Shown here: positions 35,901 through 45,300 of the stretch, in pieces | Numbering within the stretch: the stretch's first letter is position 1 | How the letters are laid out: each line of letters opens with the position of its first letter | Assembly (NCBI RefSeq): GCF_000154845.1 | Contig: NZ_DS981465.1 | Coordinates: forward strand, 1 to 59,233 | Length of the DNA: 59,233 nt | Direction: 5' to 3' | Origin: Phocaeicola coprocola DSM 17136 | GTDB taxonomy: Bacteria > Bacteroidota > Bacteroidia > Bacteroidales > Bacteroidaceae | The notes under the pieces: generated by a model | The model's input: only the letters and a program-made list of their open reading frames with translations | Told to the model about the DNA's origin: nothing | Databases searched by the model: none | Made by a program: the position numbers and the translations under genes

Positions 35901-36292
35901 ACTTGGATGCAACACCGAAAGAGTTTGTAAACCGCTGGACTAAGCCGGGTGACGAAAATATTACCAACATACCGGTTATCGCCGATACACGTATGAACCG
36001 TCAGGATTCTCAGTTGAGCCGCGCATACAATGCATACAACTACTCTACAGAACGTATTGCCAAAGGTGACTTCATCCGTATGAAGGAAATTTCACTGAAC
36101 TATGATTTCCCGAAATCACTGGCCAGCCGTATGAAACTGAGCAACCTGTCACTGAAACTTCAGGCAACCAACCTGTTCCTGATTTATGCCGACAAGAAGC
36201 TGAACGGTCAGGATCCGGAATTCTTCAACACCGGTGGTGTGGCTGCTCCTGTTCCTAAGCAGTTTACTTTGACTTTGAGATTGGGTATTTAA
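32978..36292 (+). CDS. SusC/RagA-type TonB-linked outer-membrane transporter
   Basis: A 1104-residue transporter. It has a signal peptide to about residue 22, a carboxypeptidase-like domain (VTGVVMSAEDDMPVVGASIL to about 95), the TonB-box region EVLDEVVVTGMQ, a plug with IRVRGATSIYGSSKPLWVVDG and FQILKDGSATSIYGARAMAG, and a long beta barrel ending in QFTLTLRLGI with a terminal hydrophobic residue. It is complete, unlike the remnant at 28983. It should import a ligand captured by the SusD-like lipoprotein encoded next. The zinc metallohydrolase and DUF4302 partners suggest a peptide or non-glycan ligand, but the substrate is not known. Confidence 0.95.
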   Translation: MKKRITLFCAFLLIGISLAIAQAVQVTGVVMSAEDDMPVVGASILVKGTSNGTITDIDGKFILKVNKGDKLEISYIGMKSQTVAAKNNMKVVLESDTEVLDEVVVTGMQRMDKRLFTGASTKISAEDSKLDGVPEISRALEGRAAGVSVQNVSGTFGTAPKIRVRGATSIYGSSKPLWVVDGVIMEDVTEVGADDLSSGDAVTLISSAISGLNADDIENFQILKDGSATSIYGARAMAGVIVVTTKKGKAGSNKISYTGEFTMRMKPNYRNFNIMNSQEQMDVYKTLESNGYLTFADVYRASNSGVYGKMYHLINSYDANTGFGMPNTPEARNAYLREAEYRNTDWFDVLFNNSISQNHAISMTSGTEKASYYTSLSVMNDPGWTKQSKVQRYTANLNALYNITKKISLNLIGNASYRKQRAPGSLSSNLDPISGEVKRDFDINPYSYALNTSRALDPNEYYVRNYAPFNILHELDNNYMDLDVVDMKFQGEFKYKPINKVELSVLGAYKYSTTTQAHKITDYSNQAWAYRAMDDATIRDANPWLYTDPDVSNALPVSVLPVGGFYRETKYGMNSYDFRATASYNDVFNENHIFNFFGGMELNATDRTQTWFQGVGLQYDMGMLPSYDYLYFKQGNEENAAYYGVSTTRSRDVAFFSTATYSWKGKYTINGTVRYEGSNKLGKSRSARWLPTWNVSGAWNVHEESWFENLRPALSNLTLKASYSLTADRGPAEVSNSRVIVNSYNSYRPFASVSESGLQITELENSELTYEKKHELNVGAEIGFLDNRINLAMDWYKRNNYDLIGIINTMGVGGQISKYANVASMKSHGVEFTLSTRNIVTRDFKWNTDFIFSNAKNEVTELDANSRVIDLIAGTGFALEGYPVRSLFSMDFQGLNGQGLPTFINEKGEVTVSDINFQERNVKDHLVYEGPTDPTITGSFGNVFTYKNFKLNVFITYSFGNVIRLDPVFSNEYTDLDATPKEFVNRWTKPGDENITNIPVIADTRMNRQDSQLSRAYNAYNYSTERIAKGDFIRMKEISLNYDFPKSLASRMKLSNLSLKLQATNLFLIYADKKLNGQDPEFFNTGGVAAPVPKQFTLTLRLGI

Positions 36293-36313
36293 TTTGATTT
36301 AAAAGAGAAAATT

Positions 36314-37900
36314 ATGATGAAAAATATAAAAACATACAGTGCTGCTTTATTGATGGCGTGGGCTTTCGCTTCGTGTAGCGATTTCCTGGATACAGTGCCA
36401 GATAATCGTGCAGAAATTGATACGGAGTCGAAGGTTACCAGTCTGCTGGTTTCGGCTTATCCTAACTATTATCCGATAATGATGTTTGAGCAGGCTTCGG
36501 ACAATACGGCTGACAACGGTGAAATGTATGGCTTTGAGTTCCAGCAGGAACAGGATGCCTATCTGTGGAGTGATATCAAGACAGATACGAGTCAGGACTC
36601 TCCGCAGGGAATGTGGAACGGACTTTATATGGCGATTGCTTCGGCAAACCATGCACTGCAGGCTATCGAACAGATGGGAAATCCGGCTTCGCTGAACGCT
36701 CAGAAAGGTGAAGCGCTGTTGTGCCGTGCATATGCACATTTTGTCTTGGCTAATATCTTCTGTGAAGCTTACGATCCGGCTACCGCTGCGGAAAAATTGG
36801 GTATTCCTTACGCTACGAAACCGGAAACAGAAGTAGCTCCTGAATATACCAGAGGTACACTGGAAGAAACTTATCAGCATATTGAGGCTGATTTGCTGGA
36901 AGGACTTCCGCTGATTAATGACAATTTATATTCAGTGCCTAAATATCATTTCAACAAGAAGGCTGCCAATGCTTTTGCCGCACGTTTCTACCTGTTCTAT
37001 GTAAAAGAAGATAAGTCGAACTATGAAAAGGTGCTGGAATATGGTAAGGCTGTTTTGGGTACAAATCCGGCAAGATCACTGCGCCAGCTGCAGGCCGATC
37101 TGGGTTCTATCACTAATATAGATGAAAGAGGCGATGCGTATATCTCTGCTTCGGTAGACGCTAACTTGCTGATTACTCCGATTTACAGTTCATGGCCTTA
37201 TATTTATGGTCCTTACAACATGGCAAAACGTTATGGCATGAACCGTACCGTAACCACTTACGAAACACTCTGGGCAGATGCTCCATGGAACCCCAATACG
37301 TTGTTTTATGCCAGCCTGAACGGTATGGAACAGAAGTTGTGTTTCTTCAAGTATCGTATGTACTTTGAGTATACAGATAAGGTAAACGGTATCGGTTGGC
37401 GTCACGCTGTAATCGTTCCGTTCAGTACCAACGAAACATTGCTTTGCTGCATCGAGGCTAATATTCTGAAGGCTCAGCCTGACTATGCTACTGCTGTAGA
37501 ATATATGAACGAATGGCTGGATGCATCGAAGGGTGACGGAAGATACGGATATCCGGAAACACTGACAGAAGATAAAATTGTAGACTTCTATGAAAGTGTG
37601 GGATATACACCGATACCTGTAACCGATGAAACCAAACGTACAGTGAAGAAACACCTGAATCCTTGCTTCTCGTTTGTAAACAAGAAACAGGAAAATATGA
37701 TCCACTGTGTGTTGCAGATGCGCCGTATTGAAACTATTCACGACGGTTCACGCTGGATGGATGTAAAACGCTACGGTATTGAAATTACTCATAACCGTGA
37801 TGGTATGGACCCGATCGTATTGACGAAAGATGATCCGCGTCGCGCATTCCAGTTGCCACAAGATGTTATAGAAGCTGGTCTGGAGGCTAATCCTCGATAA
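36314..37900 (+). CDS. SusD/RagB-type surface lipoprotein
   Basis: A 528-residue lipoprotein with the signal LLMAWAFASCSDFLDTVPD; the lipidated cysteine is near residue 21. TPR-like helical features of the family are visible (GMWNGLYMAIASANHALQAI, GEALLCRAYAHFVLANIFCE), as is the terminal RRAFQLPQDVIEAGL segment. It forms the lid over the SusC barrel and binds the substrate. It lies 21 bases after susC. Between it and the next gene there is no spacing at all, so the four genes 32978-40106 form one operon. Confidence 0.93.
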   Translation: MMKNIKTYSAALLMAWAFASCSDFLDTVPDNRAEIDTESKVTSLLVSAYPNYYPIMMFEQASDNTADNGEMYGFEFQQEQDAYLWSDIKTDTSQDSPQGMWNGLYMAIASANHALQAIEQMGNPASLNAQKGEALLCRAYAHFVLANIFCEAYDPATAAEKLGIPYATKPETEVAPEYTRGTLEETYQHIEADLLEGLPLINDNLYSVPKYHFNKKAANAFAARFYLFYVKEDKSNYEKVLEYGKAVLGTNPARSLRQLQADLGSITNIDERGDAYISASVDANLLITPIYSSWPYIYGPYNMAKRYGMNRTVTTYETLWADAPWNPNTLFYASLNGMEQKLCFFKYRMYFEYTDKVNGIGWRHAVIVPFSTNETLLCCIEANILKAQPDYATAVEYMNEWLDASKGDGRYGYPETLTEDKIVDFYESVGYTPIPVTDETKRTVKKHLNPCFSFVNKKQENMIHCVLQMRRIETIHDGSRWMDVKRYGIEITHNRDGMDPIVLTKDDPRRAFQLPQDVIEAGLEANPR

Positions 37901-37924
37901 ATGAACTTTAAAATGATAGTTGTT

Positions 37925-38806
37925 ATGAAAAAGATAAAATACTTATTTTTGATATTGGTAGCCATGTGTACTGCTACCTCATGCAGCGAAGACGATTTGT
38001 CTCCTGATAGCATTTTTGATACGACGGCTCCTCAGCGCAATGAGTTTGATAAATGGATTCTTACGAACTATACAACTCCATATAATATCGACTTGAAGTA
38101 TCGTTTTGAGGATATCGAATCGGATATGGACTATAACGTGATACCGGCCGATTACAACAAGTCGATTGCTTTGGCGCAGATGGTGAAATACCTGTGGCTG
38201 GAAGTGTATGCCAAACTGGCTGCTCCGGAGTTTCTTCCTACTTACTGTCCGAAAATCATGCACTTTGTAGGTTCACCGGAATATAACGCAGCCAGCGGTT
38301 CCATTGTATTGGGTACTGCGGAAGGCGGTATGAAGATTACGTTGTTCAACGTAAACGGACTGGATGTCGAAAATCCGAACATGGAGGTACTGAATGAATG
38401 GTATTTCAAAACCATGCACCATGAGTTTGCTCATATCCTGCATCAGACCAAGAATTACTCTACAGACTTTAATGACATTACTGCCGGTAAGTATTCGGGT
38501 GAAGGTTGGGTGAATCTGGAGGACGCTGATGTACGTAAAGACGGTTTCGTAACCGCCTATGGTTCCAGCAAACCGGATGAAGACTTTGTAGAAACCATTG
38601 CAAACTACGTGGTAAAATCGGACGCTGAATGGCAGAACATCATGAGCCAGGCCGGAACAGTAGGTGGCGCATTGATTCAGGAAAAACTGGATATGGTTAC
38701 CGAATATCTGAGTGACTCTTGGGGAATTGATATTCAGGCTTTGCATGAAGAGGTGCAGGAACGCCAGTCGCATATACTGGAAATGGATTGGACAACATTA
38801 AAATGA
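37925..38806 (+). CDS. Substrate import-associated zinc metallohydrolase lipoprotein
   Basis: From the ATG at 37925 the protein has 293 residues and a clear lipoprotein signal (LFLILVAMCTATSCSED). An in-frame ATG at 37901 would give eight extra residues before the signal. The zinc motif H-E-F-A-H lies in YFKTMHHEFAHILHQ, and a downstream acidic segment (DEDFVETIANYV) may supply the third ligand. This fits the putative zinc-binding metallopeptidase family that accompanies some SusC/SusD pairs. It is likely to be displayed at the outer membrane and to process the imported ligand, possibly a peptide. No cleavage specificity can be given. Confidence 0.85.
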   Translation: MKKIKYLFLILVAMCTATSCSEDDLSPDSIFDTTAPQRNEFDKWILTNYTTPYNIDLKYRFEDIESDMDYNVIPADYNKSIALAQMVKYLWLEVYAKLAAPEFLPTYCPKIMHFVGSPEYNAASGSIVLGTAEGGMKITLFNVNGLDVENPNMEVLNEWYFKTMHHEFAHILHQTKNYSTDFNDITAGKYSGEGWVNLEDADVRKDGFVTAYGSSKPDEDFVETIANYVVKSDAEWQNIMSQAGTVGGALIQEKLDMVTEYLSDSWGIDIQALHEEVQERQSHILEMDWTTLK

Positions 38807-38816
38807 TAAAAACGGA

Positions 38817-40106
38817 ATGAGTATGAAAAAGTTATTATATATTTTTACTCTGATCAGTTCGTTCTTGCTGGCGGGCTGTACTTCAGAAACGGAAAACTTG
38901 TTCGGTGAATCGGCTTCGAACCGTGTGGAGGAAGCGATGGAAAACGCCCGGAAAATTTTGGTTGAGGCACCGAACGGATGGTTGATGAAATATTATCCTT
39001 CTTCTCAGCAGAGTTTTGGCGGATATAACGTGTTGATGTCGTTTACTGCAGAAGGTGAAGTAACGGTAAGTGCTGATATCGCTGATCCCAGTGCTAAGTC
39101 GACAAGTCTTTACCGTTTGAAAGAACAGGCTGGTCCTACACTGACTGTAGATACTTATAATGAAATTTTCCACTTCTTCTCTGATCCGGCCTCGGGTGTA
39201 GGTGCTACAGGACTTGGTATGGAAGGTGACTATGAGTTTACTATCCAGTCGGCCACTCCGGAACAGGTTGTATTGAAAGGTAAAAAGACTGGTAATACCA
39301 TTACCATGACTCCGATGCCGGAAAATGAAACTTGGGAAGCATATCTCACTGATATCGAGGAAGCTGAGCAAAAAGTAAATTATGTACTTTTCTCTTATGC
39401 TGCTGATGGTGAGAAATATGACGTAACAAAATCATATCGAACACTGGCTATCTCGCATGAAGTTGACGGTGAGAATGTGACAGAGGTCTTTTCATACATT
39501 CAGACCAAGGAAGGTATGGAATTCTACAGCCCGATTACACTGGGTGGAATGGAAGTATCGAAATTGGTTTACGATAGTGCTTCTGGTACTTGGAAGTCTG
39601 AAGATGGAAAAGCTGTATTGAGCGGTGAAACTACTCCTCCGGCATTGTTATTTGCCAACGGTGGTCCGTGGTTTGTTACTTACGACGGTATGAGTTCATA
39701 CGGACAGAGTTATGTGACTTCTGGATTGGAGAAGATGAGCAGCAATATTTCGGGTAATAATTCTTTGGATTATTTGATTCTTGGTAGTTATTTCTATCGA
39801 GATAATGCTGTAAACATTGCTTATGGATCTTATTATGGAGTAATGCTTTTGGAAACGACTGTTTTGTCTGACAATCAGATTAACCTGAACTTGCCTGGTA
39901 ACTGTGACCAGACAGGACTTGATTTGTGGAATGCCGGATTTAATACTGTGGTTCGTCCGATTGCATACCTGGACGGTGGTGTTACATTTACAGTTACTGC
40001 TGATGATCCAATTAATCCGACTAAGATGACACTGACTCAGGTAGGCAATACGAAGAATGTAATCGTTGTAACCAATCAGGAAACTCCGTTTGGTTATCAT
40101 GAATAA
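38817..40106 (+). CDS. DUF4302-type surface lipoprotein
   Basis: A 429-residue lipoprotein (FTLISSFLLAGCTSETENLF). A second in-frame ATG lies six bases downstream and is equally likely. The segment VEEAMENARKILVEAPNGWL, followed by KYYPSSQQSFGGYNVLMSFT, is typical of DUF4302 proteins, which follow SusC/SusD/zinc metallohydrolase sets in Bacteroidetes and probably bind ligand at the cell surface. The body is predicted beta-rich with no recognisable catalytic motif. It is the last gene of the operon; a hairpin follows at 40149. Confidence 0.75.
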   Translation: MSMKKLLYIFTLISSFLLAGCTSETENLFGESASNRVEEAMENARKILVEAPNGWLMKYYPSSQQSFGGYNVLMSFTAEGEVTVSADIADPSAKSTSLYRLKEQAGPTLTVDTYNEIFHFFSDPASGVGATGLGMEGDYEFTIQSATPEQVVLKGKKTGNTITMTPMPENETWEAYLTDIEEAEQKVNYVLFSYAADGEKYDVTKSYRTLAISHEVDGENVTEVFSYIQTKEGMEFYSPITLGGMEVSKLVYDSASGTWKSEDGKAVLSGETTPPALLFANGGPWFVTYDGMSSYGQSYVTSGLEKMSSNISGNNSLDYLILGSYFYRDNAVNIAYGSYYGVMLLETTVLSDNQINLNLPGNCDQTGLDLWNAGFNTVVRPIAYLDGGVTFTVTADDPINPTKMTLTQVGNTKNVIVVTNQETPFGYHE

Positions 40107-40515
40107 TAATAATTTTCTCAATTAATTTCTCTCTTAAAGAATGATTGGAAGGCTATTCCTAGTGATAGGGGTAGCCCTCACTTTTTTATTGCTGGACGGG
40201 TGTGAAGGCAAGTGGCTGTATACATTTTGCGCTAGGCACTTTGAGCTGTTTCAAAATGGGACTGCGAAAGTAAAAATCTTATAGATTACCTATTGGCGGA
40301 ATTAAATTATAAAAGATTTATGTTTAAAAAGTTGTGCATATTGTTGATATTTAGTAAATTAAAGGTGATCAAACTTTTTAATAGACAAATATCGTATGCA
40401 CAACTAAGTGTGCATGACATTCATTATTTTATAATAATAATTGTATATTTGGTGATGAGTTTACCTTATATTAATAAACGGCAAATTATTATATATTGAT
40501 TTTATTTATTGGGAT
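40107..40515. other. Gene-free region with terminator and an inverted repeat
   Basis: It contains a terminator (40149-40188), a perfect 11-bp inverted repeat (40330-40340 and 40395-40405), and a possible -7 box TATATTTG at 40444-40451 upstream of the next lipoprotein. A 68-codon frame at 40293-40499 overlaps these elements, is very rich in Ile, Leu and Lys and has no family look, so I do not call it. Confidence 0.55.
40149..40188 (+). terminator. Rho-independent terminator of the SusC/SusD operon
   Basis: GGCTATTCCT (40151-40160) pairs with AGGGGTAGCC (40167-40176), two pairs being G-U, with a TTTTTT run shortly after. Confidence 0.7.
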
Positions 40516-41286
40516 ATGAAGACAACGTTTTTATGGAGTGTATGTATTTTCTTGTTATGCCTGCTCGGTTTAAACGGGTGCAGCAGTGACACAGACGAAC
40601 CGGCAACTGAAGTTTACCATCTCTCGTTCGAGAAAGATTATTACGAATGTCCTTTGATAGGGACCAAGAGTATCATGGTACGAGGGGGAAACAGAGATTA
40701 TGACGTGGAAGTGGCGAATCCTGAAATTATGGAGGTAACAGTCGATTTGTCGAGTCCGGTCGGGATGGGCAGCCTGCGTATAGCTCCCAGACAAAAAGGG
40801 AAAACAATGGTTACGGTGAAAGATAATGTTACCCATGAAACCGTTAGTCTGGAAATAAAGATAGTAGACGCTTATCTGAATCTTTTGGTAGCCAATCCGG
40901 TACATGAACCTTACGCTCAGGGTGATGAACTTTTCCTGATAAATAATGAGGATAGAGATTTCTATTTGTACGACGAAAACTGGCAGCTGCGTGATAGTGG
41001 CAGCTATAAGTTTTATGTCGACGGTGAAACTCCTTTTCTGGAACTGACGTTTGCAAAGGGTACGGACGGGAAAAAGATCCGTCTGTACGATATATCTTTG
41101 ACAAACCAGCAGATGTTTGCTGTAATAAAGTCGTTGCTGGGATGGGACTGGAGAGAGTATATGAACGGTGGGGCAGTCACTCGGGAAGTGTCGCCTATTG
41201 TCATGCACGCTACGGATACTGAAACCGGTGTCGACTGCTATTTTATAGTCCAAACACACAGTATGCCCGAACATGTGCTCGACTGA
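40516..41286 (+). CDS. Lipoprotein of unknown function, Ig-like N-terminal part
   Basis: A 256-residue lipoprotein (LLCLLGLNGCSSDTDEPATE). Residues about 30-115 look like an Ig-type beta sandwich of the bacterial kind (VEVANPEIMEVTV, then KGKTMVTVKDNVTHETVSLE). The C-terminal part is beta-rich with DRDFYLYDENWQLR and no catalytic motif that I recognise. It is a single gene with its own terminator at 41311-41354 and a weak -7 box at 40444. It may belong functionally with the SusC/SusD operon before it, but it is separated from it by a terminator. Confidence 0.65.
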   Translation: MKTTFLWSVCIFLLCLLGLNGCSSDTDEPATEVYHLSFEKDYYECPLIGTKSIMVRGGNRDYDVEVANPEIMEVTVDLSSPVGMGSLRIAPRQKGKTMVTVKDNVTHETVSLEIKIVDAYLNLLVANPVHEPYAQGDELFLINNEDRDFYLYDENWQLRDSGSYKFYVDGETPFLELTFAKGTDGKKIRLYDISLTNQQMFAVIKSLLGWDWREYMNGGAVTREVSPIVMHATDTETGVDCYFIVQTHSMPEHVLD

Positions 41287-41310
41287 ATTGTAATTCCTGA
41301 GTTTTTCGAT

Positions 41311-41354
41311 ATTCCCCTTACCATGCCGACCGGATGGTGAGGGGAATTTTTTTT
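41311..41354 (+). terminator. Rho-independent terminator
   Basis: ATTCCCCT (41311-41318) and AGGGGAAT (41340-41347) form the base, CCAT/ATGG extend the stem, and a run of T follows. Confidence 0.85.
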
Positions 41355-41387
41355 CATCTTGGGCGAGATATTATTCCGCCTTTTTTT

Positions 41388-42086
41388 ATGGACCGGAAGG
41401 TGAAAATACAATGTGTCAGCATGAATACCTTGTTTTGTGCTGCTATCGGACGCGCTGGCAATACAGCAACAACTAAGTTGGTTGTTACTAGATTTACAGC
41501 AGAAGAAGGTCAGGTGGTTGAAAACTTGACTTTGGACATGACAGCATTGGCATTTGATGGTGATGAACTCGCTGCACATTTGGGTCTAGATGATTTGAAA
41601 GGCAGACCGATTTTGTTCAATAACATCGAAACTAACGGTACTTATACACTTACTTATCCGGTAACAGTTGAAGAATTGGCCGATTTGAGAAAGCAAGTTG
41701 AAGAACAAAATCCGGGTGAAGAAATTACTGATGAAACTCTCTATGCTGTAATTTTGAATGCTTTTGCTGATTATAGCTCTCCAGATAGACAGTCATTGTG
41801 GCTTGCTTCAGAAGGTAGTTGGGTAGTGCTTAGTATGACAATTGATGAGGCTCAAAAGAATTCTAAAGTTGGATCAGTTGATCTTGAAGTAAATGAAAGT
41901 ACTTACTCACCAGTTGAAGAAATTGACAAGTATTTGGATTTGAATACTTCGAAAGTTCTGTTTAAGAAAGCTGGTAACCTCGATGTTAAAGCTGCCGCAG
42001 CTGCTGTCAAGAAGTACTTGGATAAGAAGTATACATTTAAGACTTCTATCGAGTCTCAGTCAATGATTAAATCAATGAAAAAATAA
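41388..42086 (+). CDS. Unknown protein, possibly lacking its N-terminal part
   Basis: The frame opens at 41334, inside the terminator of the upstream gene, so a start at 41388 (233 residues) or 41421 is more likely. I do not recognise a family. The protein is acidic and beta-rich in the middle (PILFNNIETNGTYTLTYPV, then RQSLWLASEGSWVVLSMTID) and ends in a lysine-rich helix (AAAAAVKKYLDKKYTFK). It has no signal peptide, which is unusual for this type of beta-rich Bacteroides protein, and no promoter box is obvious. It may be the 3' part of a larger exported protein whose beginning was lost. Confidence 0.5.
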   Translation: MDRKVKIQCVSMNTLFCAAIGRAGNTATTKLVVTRFTAEEGQVVENLTLDMTALAFDGDELAAHLGLDDLKGRPILFNNIETNGTYTLTYPVTVEELADLRKQVEEQNPGEEITDETLYAVILNAFADYSSPDRQSLWLASEGSWVVLSMTIDEAQKNSKVGSVDLEVNESTYSPVEEIDKYLDLNTSKVLFKKAGNLDVKAAAAAVKKYLDKKYTFKTSIESQSMIKSMKK

Positions 42087-42157
42087 TCTTTTGGGATATT
42101 ACTTGCATGGCTTTGTCCGGAATGTTTCTGGACAAAGTTCATAAGAGGAGATAAGGA

Positions 42158-42204
42158 AAACGTTCCGTCAGGCTTATAAGGCTTGGCGGAACGTTCTTTT
42201 TTAT
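42158..42204 (+). terminator. Rho-independent terminator
   Basis: AACGTTCCG (42159-42167) pairs with CGGAACGTT, extended inward by CA/TG and GC/GC, and TCTTTTTT follows. It ends the 41388-42086 gene. Confidence 0.85.
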
Positions 42205-42309
42205 GTACTCATAGGTATACAGGTCGTGAGAAAAGACCTGTAATAGTTTCTTCACACGAATCACACGGTTTCTTTACATCGCGTTTATGTGGGTGTAATA
42301 CCCGGCTTT

Positions 42310-42317
42310 TACTTTTG
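42310..42317 (+). promoter_or_regulatory. -7 promoter box of the TonB receptor gene
   Basis: TACTTTTG fits TAnnTTTG and lies 33 bases before the receptor start. TTTA at 42284-42287 is a weak -33 candidate at slightly long spacing. Confidence 0.45.
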
Positions 42318-42350
42318 TTGCGTCAATTTAGAAACACTTAACTAAAGAAT

Positions 42351-45300
42351 ATGATGACAACAAAATTTAAACGGTTCTTATTGTTTTTTATGGTCTTGCT
42401 GCTTTCGGCAGGACAAGTGATGGCTCAGGACAACCGGGCTGTCATTTCGGGTATTGTAACCGATGAAACCGGAATGGGGGTTATCGGAGCTGCTATTCAG
42501 GTAAAGAATGAATCAACCGGATTTAATACCGGTTCTATTACAAATGAGAATGGTGAATATACCATCAAGCAGTTACCGCTGGGTGGACCATACAGTATAA
42601 CGGTAACTTACGTAGGCTATGGCGATCAGAAGAAAACTGGATATACACTGAATCAGGGAGATTTGCTCCGACTGGATTTTCAGTTGAAAGAAGAGAGTGT
42701 AGTGATGGAGGCGGTAGAAGTAGTTGCAAATTCATTGAAGAATACTATTGCCACTACCGGAGCTGCTACTTCCGTTACGGAACGCGACCTGGCAAAGCTT
42801 CCTGTAAACGGACGTAACTTTACTTCGCTGGTAGATCTTTCTCCACTTAGTACCGGCTCCAGCCTGTCAGGACAGCTTGCATCGTCTACCAACTATACCA
42901 TCGACGGTATGACGGCAAAGAATCCGACTTCGGGAGGTAGTACGACAAGCCGAAACGGTGTGCCGTATGCTATTTCTATGGAGGCTATCCGTGAGTTTAA
43001 GGTGGTAACCAATCAGTACGATGTGACCAACGGACGTGCCGGAGGTGGTACGGTGAGTACAGTTACCAAGTCGGGTACCAATACGCTGACCGGTAGCGCG
43101 TTTACTTTTGCCCGTGCCAACTGGTTGTCCAGTCCGTATGATATCCGCGGAAACAAGCGCGACAATGACTTCTCTACTTATCAGTTTGGTGCTTCACTGG
43201 GAGGCGCGCTGGTAAAAGACCGTGCTCACTTCTTCATTGCATGGGATCATCAGGCAGACTCTCGTCCGCTGTATATTGCCGATATCCAGAGTGCTGCCGA
43301 TGAAAAACGTTATAGTCTGACCACAGACGTACGCGACCGTTTCTTACAAATTGCACGCGATAAATATGGAGTATCATCCAATCCTCAGTTTGGTGCTTTC
43401 GATAAGAAGCAAAGCACTGATGCCGTATTTGCCCGTTTAGACTGGCAGATCAATGCTACCAATCTTTTGACGTTTACAGATAACTTTGTAAACGATATGA
43501 ATAATCTGGGATTGGGGGACAATACCTCTATCTGTCTGTACGAAACTTATGGTAATGTACATTCGCTGAACAACAGTGCCATGGCTACCTTGCGTTCGGT
43601 AGCAGGTCCGAAAGGAACCAATGAACTGAAGTTGCAGCACCTTTATACGCTGGAAGAATCTATGCCGGGCGATGAGTTGCCTTCTTCCAATATTCCCCGA
43701 GCTGTTGTCAGCAATGTAGAATCTCAGATTGACGGTAAGACGGCTACTACCAGCATTCAGTTGGGAGGACAGCGTTATTGCCCTGAAAACTTCTACAATC
43801 ATGTGCTTCAGCTTGTCGATAATTTCTACTACAATACAAACAAAATCAATTATACGTTTGGAGTAGACATGATGTATACACACATGAACTCACGCTATGG
43901 TAGTGAAACGAACGGACGTTTCTACTTCAACGGACTGGACGCTTTCGACAATCTGGAACCGTACCGTTATGTTCGTGAACTGTATCTTACTCCCGACGAC
44001 CGTGTGAAACAAAACATTCTGAATGCCGGTGCTTATGCACAGTTGCAGACTAAGCTTTTCCCGGGATTTGAACTGATTGCCGGCTTGCGTCTGGATAATG
44101 CTACTTATTTCAACAAGGGTACGTTCAATCAGACTGTATACGATGAATTGGGATTGAGAACAGACAATGGCTTGTCTACTTTCCAGGTTCAGCCGCGTTT
44201 GCAGTTTACCTGGGATATCAATGACAAACATAAAGATATCATCCGTGCCGGTGCTGGTATCTTTGCTTCCGATATCAACAACTATGCCATGATCAACAAC
44301 ATGGTGTTCGACGGTACACGTACTGCTTCGCTGGATATTACACTTGACAAAACAGCTTCCAACTATCAGGAAATGCTGAACCTCATCCGTCCGGATTTCC
44401 CTTCGTACCGCAAGGATCCGTCTACAGCACCGGGAGCCGGACTTTTCAATAACCCGAATGTGGAAAAACTTTCTACCATTAACATGAATGGTGCTGACTG
44501 TAAGGTGCCGGTTATCTATAAGGCTAACCTCTCGTATACACATTTCTTCAGCGACCGCCTGAAAATGAGTGTAGCCGGATATATGACACTGGGACGCAAC
44601 AACTATATGTATGTAGACCGTAACATGGTGGATGAACCGTACTTCCGTATCGCTTCCGAAGGAAACCGTGGAGTGTATGTCCCTGCAAATACGATCGACG
44701 ATAAGGGGGTAGCCGACTGGAAAGAGAGCAGAAAGAGCGACAAGGTAGGACGTGTGCTCGAAATGGTAAGTGAAGGTAAGGTTAATCAGTTTGCTTTCGT
44801 TATCGATGGTACATGGCGTTATTTCAAGGATGGAGAACTTTCATTCAGCTATACATGGAACGATACAAAAGACAATACTTCTTACAACGGTAACGTGGCA
44901 AACTCGGCTACACTTTCTCAGATGGTTGTAGACGATCCGCGTGATTTGAGCCAGATGAGCTATTCAAGCAATCAGTTCCGTCATAAAGTGGTAGTATATG
45001 GTACAGCTCCTACTTTCTGGGGAATCAGTGTGGGTGCACGCTTCTCAGGTATCGGCGGTACACGCTATTCACTCATCGTAGGTGGAAATGTGAACGGTGA
45101 CTTTGTAGATTCAAATGATTTGGCTTATATTTACAATCCGAACGATCCGAATACTCCGCAGTATCTGAAAGACGGTATTAACAATATTCTTTCTAATCCG
45201 GATGTAGAGGAAAGTACAAAAGATTATATTCGCAAGAGTTTCGGAAAGGTAGCCGAACGTAACGGTGGAGTAAACGGATTCTACGGTACACTCGACTTGC

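Noticed and set aside
40293..40499. A 68-codon hydrophobic frame before the lipoprotein gene
   Set aside because: It lies over the inverted repeat and the possible promoter and has a composition expected from AT-rich noncoding DNA.
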